Shown in pieces: positions 42,497 to 49,952 of a stretch of 64,000 nucleotides of DNA (the stretch's first letter is position 1; every line of letters starts with the position of its first letter). Source of the stretch: DAIQNV01 sp038748775 (GTDB lineage Bacteria > Planctomycetota > Phycisphaerae > Phycisphaerales > UBA1924). Location: positions 62,001-126,000 of the forward strand of contig JBCDIT010000009.1 in NCBI GenBank assembly GCA_038748775.1, read 5' to 3'. Below the pieces are notes generated by a model. That model ran no database searches. It was not told where the DNA came from and saw nothing but the letters and a program-made list of their open reading frames with translations. Made by a program: the position numbers and the translations under genes.

Positions 42497-42895
42497 ATGT
42501 CGATCCGCCGTTCAACCCGCCAACAAGACGCGATCCGAAACGCTATCGCGAGGGCCAATCGCCCATTGTCCGTCCAAGAGCTCCACGACGCGGCTCTCGA
42601 AGTCGTCCCGGGGCTTGGTGTCAGCACCGTTTACCGCTCGCTCCGAAGGCTCGAAGAAGACGGCGAGATCAAACCGGTCAACATCCCCGGTCAGCCCGAC
42701 CGATACGAACTCGCCGAGGTCGCAGACACGCACCACCATCACTTTCATTGCACGTCGTGCGACAAAGTCTTCGACATCGACGCTTGCCCGGGCAATCTCA
42801 GCGAAATGCTCCCCAAAGGATTCGTGCTCGAAGACCACGAACTGACGCTCAAAGGCCGGTGCCCGAGGTGCTCCTCGGATGGGAACGGCGCCTGA
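42497..42895 (+). CDS. Fur-family transcriptional regulator
   Basis: This 132-residue protein is a Fur-superfamily regulator: a winged-helix DNA-binding half (LSVQELHDAALEVVPGLGVSTVYRSLRRLEEDGEI), then the HHHHFHCTSCDKVFDID metal region, and a second Cys pair CPRC near the C terminus, giving the structural zinc site. It could be Fur, Zur or PerR; the sequence alone does not decide. I start at ATG 42497, whose ribosome site is poor; a TTG at 42461 next to GGAG is an alternative. It diverges from the YceI gene and may regulate it and itself. Confidence 0.9.
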   Translation: MSIRRSTRQQDAIRNAIARANRPLSVQELHDAALEVVPGLGVSTVYRSLRRLEEDGEIKPVNIPGQPDRYELAEVADTHHHHFHCTSCDKVFDIDACPGNLSEMLPKGFVLEDHELTLKGRCPRCSSDGNGA

Positions 42896-42975
42896 GCCGC
42901 TACCGCCGCTCTGTTCCGAGCCGGTCTTCTCAACCCGTTCGCCGACTCGCGTTCAGAGGCGGAGTCGCAAGCAAC

Positions 42976-44538
42976 CTACTCCCACTCGATCGTCGCAGGC
43001 GGCTTGCTTGAGATGTCGTACACCACGCGGTTGATCCCCCGGACTTCATTGATGATCCGGTTGCTGATCCGGCCCAGTACCTCGAACGGGATCTTCGCCC
43101 AGTCGGCGGTCATGAAATCTTGTGTTTCCACCGCCCGCACCGCGACCGCGTTCTCGTACGTCCGACCGTCGCCCATCACGCCGACGCTCTGAACCGGGAG
43201 CAGCACCGCGAAGACCTGACTCGTGCGCCGGTAGAGCTCGGCCGACACGATCTCTTCCAGCAAGATCTCGTCGCAGTCGCGAAGCACGCGTAGCTTGTCT
43301 TCGGTGATATCGCCCAACACGCGGACCGCCAGGCCGGGCCCCGGGAACGGGTGGCGCCAAACGATCTGATCCGGCACACCCAGCACCTCGCCGAGCTTGC
43401 GGACCTCGTCTTTAAAGAGCTCGCGAAGAGGCTCGACCAACTCGAACCCCAGTTCCTCCGGCAGCCCGCCCACGTTGTGGTGGAGCTTGATGTTGGCCGC
43501 GTTGCCGGCGTGCCCGTGACCAGACTCGATCACGTCGGGATACAGCGTGCCTTGAGCCAGGAACTTCGCATCGTCGATGTCCGCGGCCGCTGTCTTGAAC
43601 TCCTCGATAAAGCGATGACCGATGCGGCGTCGCTTTTCCTGAGGATCGGTCACACCGGCCAGATCACTCAGGAACCGGTCACCGGCATCGACGACACGGA
43701 GGTCGATCGAAAACGAATCGCGGAACGTCGACTCAACAAGCTCGCGTTCCTTCTTCCGGAGCAGCCCGTTGTCGACAAACACGCACGTCAACTGATCGCC
43801 GATCGCCTTGTGCAACAGCGCCGCCGCGACCGAGCTGTCGACGCCGCCGCTCAGCCCGCAGAGCACCCCCGACGAGCCGACTTGGCGCCGGATGTTCTCG
43901 CAGGCGGCTTCGGCGAAGTCCGCCATCCGCCACGTGCCCTTGCACCCGCAGATCTCGTACACAAAGTTGCGGATCAGATCGATGCCGTGAGGCGTGTGGG
44001 TGACCTCGGGGTGGAACTGCACTCCATAAAACCGGTGCGAGGCGTCACCCGTGCTGCGCACCACCGCGTTCCAACAGGTCGGCGTGCTCCCGAGCACCTC
44101 GAGCTGGGCCGCGTCGAGGTCCTGGACCTGATCGCCGTGGCTCATCCAGACCGCCGTGTGCTCTGGCACGCCCCGGAGCAGGTCACCCGGCGACTCTATG
44201 GCAAGCGAAGAACGTCCGAACTCGCGGTGGTCCGCCGCGTCGACCCGAGCACCCATCATCTTGCAAGCCAGCTGCATCCCGTAGCAGATGCCCAACACGG
44301 GGACGCCCAAGTCCAAGAGGCCGGGGTCGCAGGTGGGGGCCCCGTCTTCGTAGACGCTCGCCGGTCCTCCCGAGAAGACCAACCCTTTCGGGTGAAGGGC
44401 CCGGACCTCCTCGGCCGATGCCTGAGGACTGAGAAGAACGCTGAACGCCCCCGTCTCACGGACCCTTCGGGCGATAAGCTGAGCCGTCTGCGATCCAAAG
44501 TCGATGACGGGGATGACCTCGTCGTGCGGTGCCTGCAT
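42976..44538 (-). CDS. guaA: GMP synthase (glutamine-hydrolysing)
   Basis: This 520-residue protein converts XMP to GMP with glutamine and ATP. The glutaminase half has the nucleophile Cys85 in GICYGMQL; the synthetase half has the PP-loop GLSGGVDSSVAA near residue 230, and the C-terminal HPFPGPGLAVR motif and GVMGDGRTYENA. The start ATG at 44538 precedes DEVIPVIDFGSQT, the usual opening. Length is typical. It diverges from the HEAT-like lipoprotein gene across 107 bases and converges on the Fur gene. It stands alone, without guaB. Confidence 0.97.
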   Translation of the reverse strand: MQAPHDEVIPVIDFGSQTAQLIARRVRETGAFSVLLSPQASAEEVRALHPKGLVFSGGPASVYEDGAPTCDPGLLDLGVPVLGICYGMQLACKMMGARVDAADHREFGRSSLAIESPGDLLRGVPEHTAVWMSHGDQVQDLDAAQLEVLGSTPTCWNAVVRSTGDASHRFYGVQFHPEVTHTPHGIDLIRNFVYEICGCKGTWRMADFAEAACENIRRQVGSSGVLCGLSGGVDSSVAAALLHKAIGDQLTCVFVDNGLLRKKERELVESTFRDSFSIDLRVVDAGDRFLSDLAGVTDPQEKRRRIGHRFIEEFKTAAADIDDAKFLAQGTLYPDVIESGHGHAGNAANIKLHHNVGGLPEELGFELVEPLRELFKDEVRKLGEVLGVPDQIVWRHPFPGPGLAVRVLGDITEDKLRVLRDCDEILLEEIVSAELYRRTSQVFAVLLPVQSVGVMGDGRTYENAVAVRAVETQDFMTADWAKIPFEVLGRISNRIINEVRGINRVVYDISSKPPATIEWE

Positions 44539-44645
44539 CTGCGACCGGAGCCTCCCGACCCGTGTGTCCGCCCCCCTCGAACAAAAGCCCGGTTCCACGA
44601 GCTCCCCAAGAAGGGAAACGCAGAGGGTACCGGGCAACCCCGTGC

Positions 44646-45047
44646 GTGTCGCGAAACGCCACCCCGGTCTTTTGCCTCGCCATCGGACTCTCGCTGACCG
44701 GGTGCATCCCCCCCGTTCCCGCAGGATTTACCAGTCCGGATCCGAATCGCCGCCTCAATGCCATCGTCGAGGCGGCGCAAAGCGGCGATCAGTCCGCTCT
44801 GCGCCCCCTCGTTGTTCAACTCGAGAGCGCCGACGCCGCCGCCCGAGTTCTCGCGATCCGCACGCTCGAGGATCTGACGGGGCAAACCCTCGGATATGAT
44901 CCCTACGGCCCCGATAGAAAGCGCCAGGAGGCTGTGGAGAGCTGGACAGACTGGCTCTCTGAGGCCGAGGCGCTCTCATTCGAGGGCCGGAGGCAACCTC
45001 CCCGGTCCGGCGAAGGCGCTGGCCGACAAAGTGGGGCGGCGCCGTGA
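44646..45047 (+). CDS. Small lipoprotein with HEAT-like repeat
   Basis: This 133-residue protein starts at GTG 44646, giving MSRNATPVFCLAIGLSLTGC, a lipoprotein signal with lipobox LTGC. A HEAT-like helical pair follows (DPNRRLNAIVEAAQSGDQSALRPLVVQLES, then AARVLAIRTLEDLTG), and a charged, proline-rich tail. The function is unknown; HEAT repeats mediate binding. A longer ORF begins at 44529, but it overlaps the guaA start and would place 39 basic residues ahead of the signal. Ribosome site is not convincing, so the start is uncertain. The kinase gene is 76 bases downstream. Confidence 0.68.
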   Translation: MSRNATPVFCLAIGLSLTGCIPPVPAGFTSPDPNRRLNAIVEAAQSGDQSALRPLVVQLESADAAARVLAIRTLEDLTGQTLGYDPYGPDRKRQEAVESWTDWLSEAEALSFEGRRQPPRSGEGAGRQSGAAP

Positions 45048-45123
45048 GTTCGGCGCCCCGCGTCCGCTTGACGACGTGCGTGAACGCTCGTGCGTCTCTC
45101 GGCCCGCGCTCGCAGGAAGGCTC

Positions 45124-45594
45124 ATGACCGAACAGCCTCACATCCGGCTCCAACTCGTGAGCGACCCGATCTATCTCTCCGGAGCCCGAGAACTTGTGGG
45201 CTCGGTGGCCAAACGGCTCGGGTTCGACGACCTCCAGTGCTCCAAAATCGCGCTCGCGGTTGATGAGGCCTTGTGCAACATCATCCGGCACGGCTACGAC
45301 AGAGCACAGGATCGACCCATCTGGATTAGTCTCTGGCCCGTCGATGCCGCCCCAGACGGCCGACGCAGCGGTCTCCGCGTGGTCATCGAAGACGAGGCCA
45401 AGCAGGTCGATCCGGCAGAAATGAAGGGCCGAGATCTGGCCGACATCCGTCCGGGCGGGCTGGGCGTCTACATCATCCGCGAGGTCATGGACGAGGTGAC
45501 CTGGGAGCGACGCGAGCCAGAGGGCATGCGTCTCACAATGGTCAAACGCCCCGTCAAAGCCGCCGCGTACTGTTCAGACACCGCTCGGGAGTGA
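45124..45594 (+). CDS. RsbW-like anti-sigma factor / ATP-binding kinase
   Basis: This 156-residue protein is a GHKL-type ATPase of the RsbW/SpoIIAB class: N box with VDEALCNIIRHGYD (about residues 46-59), a middle loop, then a GGLGVYIIREVMDEV glycine-rich region near 111-125. Such proteins phosphorylate STAS partners and bind sigma factors. The next gene, after two bases, is a STAS protein, the expected partner. The ATG has AGGAAGG upstream. No sigma factor gene is in the window. Its partner may also be part of the lipid-transport complex (see STAS entry). Confidence 0.88.
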   Translation: MTEQPHIRLQLVSDPIYLSGARELVGSVAKRLGFDDLQCSKIALAVDEALCNIIRHGYDRAQDRPIWISLWPVDAAPDGRRSGLRVVIEDEAKQVDPAEMKGRDLADIRPGGLGVYIIREVMDEVTWERREPEGMRLTMVKRPVKAAAYCSDTARE

Positions 45595-45596
45595 TC

Positions 45597-45944
45597 ATGG
45601 AAGTCAACGACACCATTCGTATCCGCAGGGACGTCCACCCCGACGCGGTCGTCGTCGAGCCCGATGGCGATGTCGATATGTCGCAAAGCCCGGCGCTGAG
45701 GGCGACCCTCCGCGAGGTGCAACGCACCAAGCCGTCGTGGATGATCGTTAACCTCGAACGTGTGGGCTACATGGACACCGCCGGCCTCGCGACTCTTGTC
45801 GAGGCGATGCGCACCGCCAAGTCCCAATCGGCCACCATGGTCCTGTGCGGGATGCAAGAACGCGTCAAGGCCATCTTCGAGATCGCCCAACTCCATCAGT
45901 TCTTCCGCATCGAGCCCACGCTCGAAGACTCCCTCCCCGCCTGA
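45597..45944 (+). CDS. STAS-domain protein (anti-anti-sigma or MlaB-like)
   Basis: This 115-residue protein is one STAS domain: DGDVDMSQSPALRATLRE, then the conserved MDTAGLATLVEAMRTA (about residues 58-73), in which the Thr-Ala-Gly replaces the canonical phosphorylated Ser of RsbV. It lies directly after an RsbW-like kinase and directly before an MlaE-like permease. Thus it could be the kinase substrate, or the MlaB-type subunit of a lipid importer. The ATG at 45597 has GGGAG upstream; GTG 45591 is an alternative. The two options are not exclusive. Confidence 0.88.
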   Translation: MEVNDTIRIRRDVHPDAVVVEPDGDVDMSQSPALRATLREVQRTKPSWMIVNLERVGYMDTAGLATLVEAMRTAKSQSATMVLCGMQERVKAIFEIAQLHQFFRIEPTLEDSLPA

Positions 45945-46004
45945 CAACCCGGGCCGCCGCGCCCGGCTTGCGACGCGGCGCGCCGTGTGGTCCACTAGCG
46001 AGCA

Positions 46005-46886
46005 ATGGCCGAAACCAAACAGCCCGAATCCGCTTCGCAGCCTCCGGCACAGAAGCCCGCATCGAATGGATTGGGCACCGCGCTGCTCCGCCCGTTCGAC
46101 GTCATCGGAGCCCGGGCGCTCGAGGTGCTCGACCAGTGCGGCGGCGCTGTCCTTCTGGTCTTCGAGGCGATCCGCTGGGTCGTTCGGGCGATCTGTCAGC
46201 GCAAGATCCGGCTTGGCCGGGCCGCGATTGTTTCGCAGGTCGTGCGGATCGGTGTGCGATCGATCTTCATCGTCTCTCTGGTTTCGGGCGTCGTCGGGCT
46301 TATTCTCGCTCTCCAACTCAGCCCGCCCCTCGATGAGTTTGGCAGGCGTGACCTGGTCGCCAACATCATCGGGGTCGCGGTGCTCCGTGAACTCGGCCCG
46401 CTGATCGGGGCGATCGTGCTGACCGGTTTCGCCGGGGCCGCGATCGCCGCGGAAATCGGCACCATGGTCGTCAGCGAAGAAGTCGAGGCCCTCCAGGCCC
46501 ACGCGCTGAACCCCGTTCGCTTTCTCGTCGTGCCCCGCCTGCTCGCGAGCGTGTTGAGCATGACGGCGCTCGGCGTGATCGCGAGCGTGACGTCCATTGC
46601 GTGCAGCATCGCGATCAGCACCACTGTGCTCGAGATTCCCTACGAGCAGTTCATGAGCAACCTGCTCGACCAGGCCAAACTCGCCGACTTCATCTCGGGG
46701 TTCGTCAAGGGCGGCGTCTTCGGGATGCTCATCGGCGTCATCGCCTGCTACAACGGGCTCCGTGTCGTCGGCGGCGCCGCCGGCGTCGGTAATGCGACCA
46801 CAAGCACCGTCGTCGAGTGCGTTGTCGCGATCATCTTCGCCGACCTCGTCTTCACGGCCATCTTCTTCGCGGTCGGTCTGGTGTGA
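46005..46886 (+). CDS. mlaE: MlaE-family ABC transporter permease
   Basis: This 293-residue protein has the MlaE fold: an N-terminal amphipathic region, then membrane segments with the diagnostic RELGPLIGAIVLTGFAGAAIAAEIGTM stretch (split by membrane, about residues 128-155), and the EVEALQAHALNPVRFLVVPRLLA loop after it. MlaE forms the core of the lipid transport system that keeps outer-membrane asymmetry. The MlaF ATPase and MlaD partners are absent from the window, so they must be elsewhere. It is 60 bases after the STAS gene. The first 25 residues are low-complexity Pro/Ala-rich. Confidence 0.9.
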   Translation: MAETKQPESASQPPAQKPASNGLGTALLRPFDVIGARALEVLDQCGGAVLLVFEAIRWVVRAICQRKIRLGRAAIVSQVVRIGVRSIFIVSLVSGVVGLILALQLSPPLDEFGRRDLVANIIGVAVLRELGPLIGAIVLTGFAGAAIAAEIGTMVVSEEVEALQAHALNPVRFLVVPRLLASVLSMTALGVIASVTSIACSIAISTTVLEIPYEQFMSNLLDQAKLADFISGFVKGGVFGMLIGVIACYNGLRVVGGAAGVGNATTSTVVECVVAIIFADLVFTAIFFAVGLV

Positions 46887-46890
46887 TCGA

Positions 46891-47913
46891 TCACCTCCGG
46901 TAAGACACCGGGTGCTCGACCAGTCCGTAAAGCTCGCGAAGCACAGTCATTCCGACGAGCCCGATCAGAGCCAGCCCCGCCATCGCGAATCCCTCGGCAA
47001 CGTCGCCCGACCCGAACAACCACGCGGCGCCATAAAACGCCGGCCAAAGAGCGCCGTACCGGCTGATTTTCTCCGCCGCCCGGGGCGTGCGGCCGTGCTT
47101 GCGCACCCGTCGAGCCGCCACGATCGCGAATGCGACGATCAAAGCCGATGGCCCCGCCGCGGCCGGCAGCGGGACCCAGTCGGGCCAGAGCAAGAGGTTG
47201 GTCGACCACTCTCCGCCCTCGTCGAGCCCGCCCATCCGCATCGCGCCGAGCGCGACCAGCACCCCGGTCGCGAGCACCCAGCCGACGCCGGCGAACGCGA
47301 CCGCTCTGGGCGACAACCGGGGGACCCTGCCCGCCAGCACGTGCGTCAGCGCCGTCGTCGCGAGCGCGTGAGTCATGACCAGCACGACCGGCCAGACGAA
47401 CCGCAGTTCCGCGTTGGCCGCGAGCATCTGGCCGGCGTAGATCAGCCCGAGGAGCACCATGCCGAAGCCCGGGACCCACTTTCCTGCGAGGTTGAACGCG
47501 ACGATGCCGAGGGCCACCAGGAGCGTCACCATCAACGCCGCGGTTCCCAAGGGTGAGGCACCCAGGAGGGCGAGAATGAGGAAGCCGGCAACGCTCAGGG
47601 CGGCGGTGTCGGGCGTCGCTTGGCCTGCCGGGATCGGGCGATCCCGACGCAGCGCCCGGTCGCGCGTCTGATCGACGACATCGTTCAGCGCCGCCCCGTA
47701 GGCGTAGAGCCCCGCTCCGGCGAGCGCGGCCCCGCCGAGCAGCAGCCAGAGCGGCTGGTTGGTCAGTTCCGAGGTGCCAGGTTCTTGTTCGTGGGCCCTC
47801 GACCACAAGATCACGAACCACAGGTTCGCAATCGCCGCGAACGCGGTCGTGACGCGAGTCAGGCGGAGGACGCCTGTGAGCGGGCCGGTGATGGTCGGAG
47901 ATTCGGGCACCAA
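46891..47913 (-). CDS. UbiA-family prenyltransferase
   Basis: This 340-residue membrane protein has eight to nine helices and the first UbiA motif NDVVDQTRDRALRRDRPIPAG, with Asn77 and the Mg-binding Asp78, Asp81 and Asp85. The second Asp-rich motif of the family is not obvious, so the enzyme may be diverged. UbiA-type enzymes join polyprenyl chains to aromatic or other acceptors (quinone, haem O, lipid synthesis). The acceptor cannot be named. The start could be TTG at 47913 or GTG at 47910. It diverges from ribH and converges on mlaE with only four bases between. Confidence 0.84.
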   Translation of the reverse strand: MVPESPTITGPLTGVLRLTRVTTAFAAIANLWFVILWSRAHEQEPGTSELTNQPLWLLLGGAALAGAGLYAYGAALNDVVDQTRDRALRRDRPIPAGQATPDTAALSVAGFLILALLGASPLGTAALMVTLLVALGIVAFNLAGKWVPGFGMVLLGLIYAGQMLAANAELRFVWPVVLVMTHALATTALTHVLAGRVPRLSPRAVAFAGVGWVLATGVLVALGAMRMGGLDEGGEWSTNLLLWPDWVPLPAAAGPSALIVAFAIVAARRVRKHGRTPRAAEKISRYGALWPAFYGAAWLFGSGDVAEGFAMAGLALIGLVGMTVLRELYGLVEHPVSYRR

Positions 47914-47960
47914 GCGTTCCGGGCGACGTGCGGGGATAAGGCGGGCGTACCATCGTCGCG

Positions 47961-48479
47961 ATGAGCGAACCCCTTCCCCCGGTCTGCATGATCGTAAGCA
48001 AGTACCACTCCGAGGTGACCGGTCCTCTGCGGGAAGCCGCGCAAGAGGCGTACCTCGCCCGTGGAGGCGACCGTTCGAGGCTCGGCCTGATCGAGGCTCC
48101 GGGAACCTTCGAACTGATCGCCCTTGTCACAAGCGCCGCGAACTCGGGTCTGTACGACGGAATCTGCGGTCTCGGGTGCGTCGTGCAGGGACAGACCGAG
48201 CACGCTGAATACATCAACCGGGCGGTCGCCAGGGGGTTCGCCAAGGTCACGATCGAGAGCGGGATACCCGTCGCGTTCGGCGTCATCACCGCGAACACGA
48301 TCGGCCAGGCCCGCGATCGAGCCGGCGGCGCCCACGGCAACAAGGGCACCGAAGCGATGGACGCTCTGCTCGATACCCTGGCCGCCCAGGAGGCCCTGGC
48401 CGAGGCCGCGATGGCGGAGCGGCCCGGGTTCGAGTTCAAGCTCAAGCGTGACCCCAGGAAGCCCGGCGAGAAGATCTGA
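47961..48479 (+). CDS. ribH: 6,7-Dimethyl-8-ribityllumazine synthase
   Basis: This 172-residue protein is lumazine synthase, the penultimate step of riboflavin synthesis. The phosphate and substrate motifs are present: YHSEVT at the N terminus (family FNxxIT), APGTFELI near residue 46, GQTEHAEYI with the catalytic His (about residue 82), and NKGTEA near 132. Length is typical with a C-terminal extension. It overlaps nusB by TGATG, an arrangement common in bacteria. The only riboflavin gene here. The start ATG at 47961 lies 48 bases from the divergent UbiA gene. Confidence 0.94.
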   Translation: MSEPLPPVCMIVSKYHSEVTGPLREAAQEAYLARGGDRSRLGLIEAPGTFELIALVTSAANSGLYDGICGLGCVVQGQTEHAEYINRAVARGFAKVTIESGIPVAFGVITANTIGQARDRAGGAHGNKGTEAMDALLDTLAAQEALAEAAMAERPGFEFKLKRDPRKPGEKI

Positions 48480-48979
48480 TGGCGATGCCCCGTGACATCC
48501 GACGCCTCGCCCTCGTGGCTCTGTTTCAGCTCGACGCATCGAAAGATGCCGACCCCGCCGTGGTGCGCGACAACCTCGACGATGCGGAACTCATGGACGA
48601 AGACCGCCAGATCGTGGGCGACGACGCGATCCCATTGAAAAAGTCCCAGCTCGATAGGGCGTTTGATCTCGCACTCGGCGCATGGGAGGCGCGGGAAACC
48701 GCCGATCGCGAGATGACCGATCTCGCCCCAGACTGGCCCACCGCTCGCCAGCCCGCCGTCGACCGCGCCATCCTCCGGCTCGCTCACCACGAGATGATCA
48801 GCGGACGCACACCGCCCAAGGTCGCCGTGAACGAGGCGGTCGAACTCGCCAAGGCCTTCAGCACCGAGCGGTCGCCGGCGTTCATCAACGGGCTGCTCGG
48901 GAAGGTGCTCAAGCGGGTGCTCGCCGAGCCGCCCGTCGCTGTCGCCGAGGCCGACGGAACGGCCGAGGGTGGGGGCTAA
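48479..48979 (+). CDS. nusB: Transcription antitermination factor NusB
   Basis: This 166-residue protein is NusB: an N-terminal RRLALVALFQLDAS, and a C-terminal segment with QPAVDRAILRLAHHEMI, then PPKVAVNEAVELAKAFSTERSPAFINGLLGKVL (split), which is the family's signature. It binds NusE and boxA RNA to promote antitermination of rRNA operons. Its start overlaps the ribH stop in TGATG, and ftsY follows 7 bases on, so ribH-nusB-ftsY form one unit. The C terminus has an extra Ala/Glu/Gly tail. Confidence 0.95.
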   Translation: MAMPRDIRRLALVALFQLDASKDADPAVVRDNLDDAELMDEDRQIVGDDAIPLKKSQLDRAFDLALGAWEARETADREMTDLAPDWPTARQPAVDRAILRLAHHEMISGRTPPKVAVNEAVELAKAFSTERSPAFINGLLGKVLKRVLAEPPVAVAEADGTAEGGG

Positions 48980-48986
48980 CGACTCG

Positions 48987-49946
48987 ATGGGTCTGCTCAA
49001 AGGCGTATTCGGAAAGCTCGCCAAGGGGCTCGCGAAGACACGCGACGCGGTCGCCGGGTCGATCGGATCGCTTCGTTCGATCCTGCTTGGGCGGAAGATC
49101 GACGACGAACTCATCGAGGAACTCGAGTCGCGGTTGATCGCCGCCGACGTCGGCGTGCGGACTGCGACCAGGCTGACCGAGGGCATCCGCGCCGATTACA
49201 AGGCGGGAAAGATCGAACGCGGCGAGGAGGTGCTCGAGTACCTCAAGCGCGAACTCAAAGCGCTCTGGCCCGAGCAAGATCGTGCGCTCAAGTTCGCGTC
49301 GAGCGGGCCCACCGTCATCCTGGTCACCGGCGTGAACGGGGTCGGCAAGACCACGACCATCGCCAAGCTCTGCAGGGCACTCTCCGAGCCGGTCGACGGG
49401 CGGGCGAGATCGGTCATGCTCGGGGCCTGCGATACATTCCGGGCGGGGGCCGTCCGGCAGCTCGAAGTCTGGGCCGATCGCCTGGGGGTCGAGGTCATCA
49501 AGGGCCAACAGGGGGGCGACCCGGCCGCCGTCGCGTTCGACGCCTGCGCCGCCGCCACCGCCCGAGGCATTGACGTCTTGATCCTCGATACCGCCGGACG
49601 CTTGCAAACCCAAGACCCGCTCATGCGCCAGCTCGAGAAAATCCGGCGTGTTGCCGAGAAGCGGATCGAGGGCGCACCCCACGAGACCCTCCTCGTCCTC
49701 GATGCGACGAGCGGGCAGAACGCGGTCCGCCAAGCCGAGTCTTTCGGAGAAAGCGCCGGCGTGAGCGGGATCGTGCTCAGCAAGCTCGACGGCACGGCCA
49801 AGGGCGGCGTCGTCGTTGCGGTCCATGAGGCGGTGGGGGTCCCGGTCAAGTTCGTCGGGGTCGGGGAAACACCGGACGACCTCGAGCCTTTCGATCCGGA
49901 GTCGTTCGTCGACGCGATGTTCTCCGAGCAGCGAGCCGACGGATAA
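48987..49946 (+). CDS. ftsY: Signal recognition particle receptor FtsY
   Basis: This 319-residue protein is the NG-domain receptor of the signal recognition particle. The N domain (about 1-95) begins GLLKGVFGKLAKGLAKTRD; the GTPase loop GVNGVGKTTT is at about 115-124, DTAGRLQ and GACDTFRAGA are the switch motifs, and LSKLDGTAKGG is the G4 region. It lacks the long acidic A domain of E. coli FtsY, as many phyla do. The GTG at 48969 is a possible earlier start, but ATG 48987 fits the family opening. It follows nusB in an operon. Confidence 0.95.
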   Translation: MGLLKGVFGKLAKGLAKTRDAVAGSIGSLRSILLGRKIDDELIEELESRLIAADVGVRTATRLTEGIRADYKAGKIERGEEVLEYLKRELKALWPEQDRALKFASSGPTVILVTGVNGVGKTTTIAKLCRALSEPVDGRARSVMLGACDTFRAGAVRQLEVWADRLGVEVIKGQQGGDPAAVAFDACAAATARGIDVLILDTAGRLQTQDPLMRQLEKIRRVAEKRIEGAPHETLLVLDATSGQNAVRQAESFGESAGVSGIVLSKLDGTAKGGVVVAVHEAVGVPVKFVGVGETPDDLEPFDPESFVDAMFSEQRADG

Positions 49947-49952
49947 AGACTG

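Noticed and set aside
46748..49186. Long minus-strand frame of 812 codons across mlaE, ribH, nusB and ftsY
   Set aside because: It lies over several well-identified genes on the opposite strand, is Arg/Pro-rich and has no recognisable domain.
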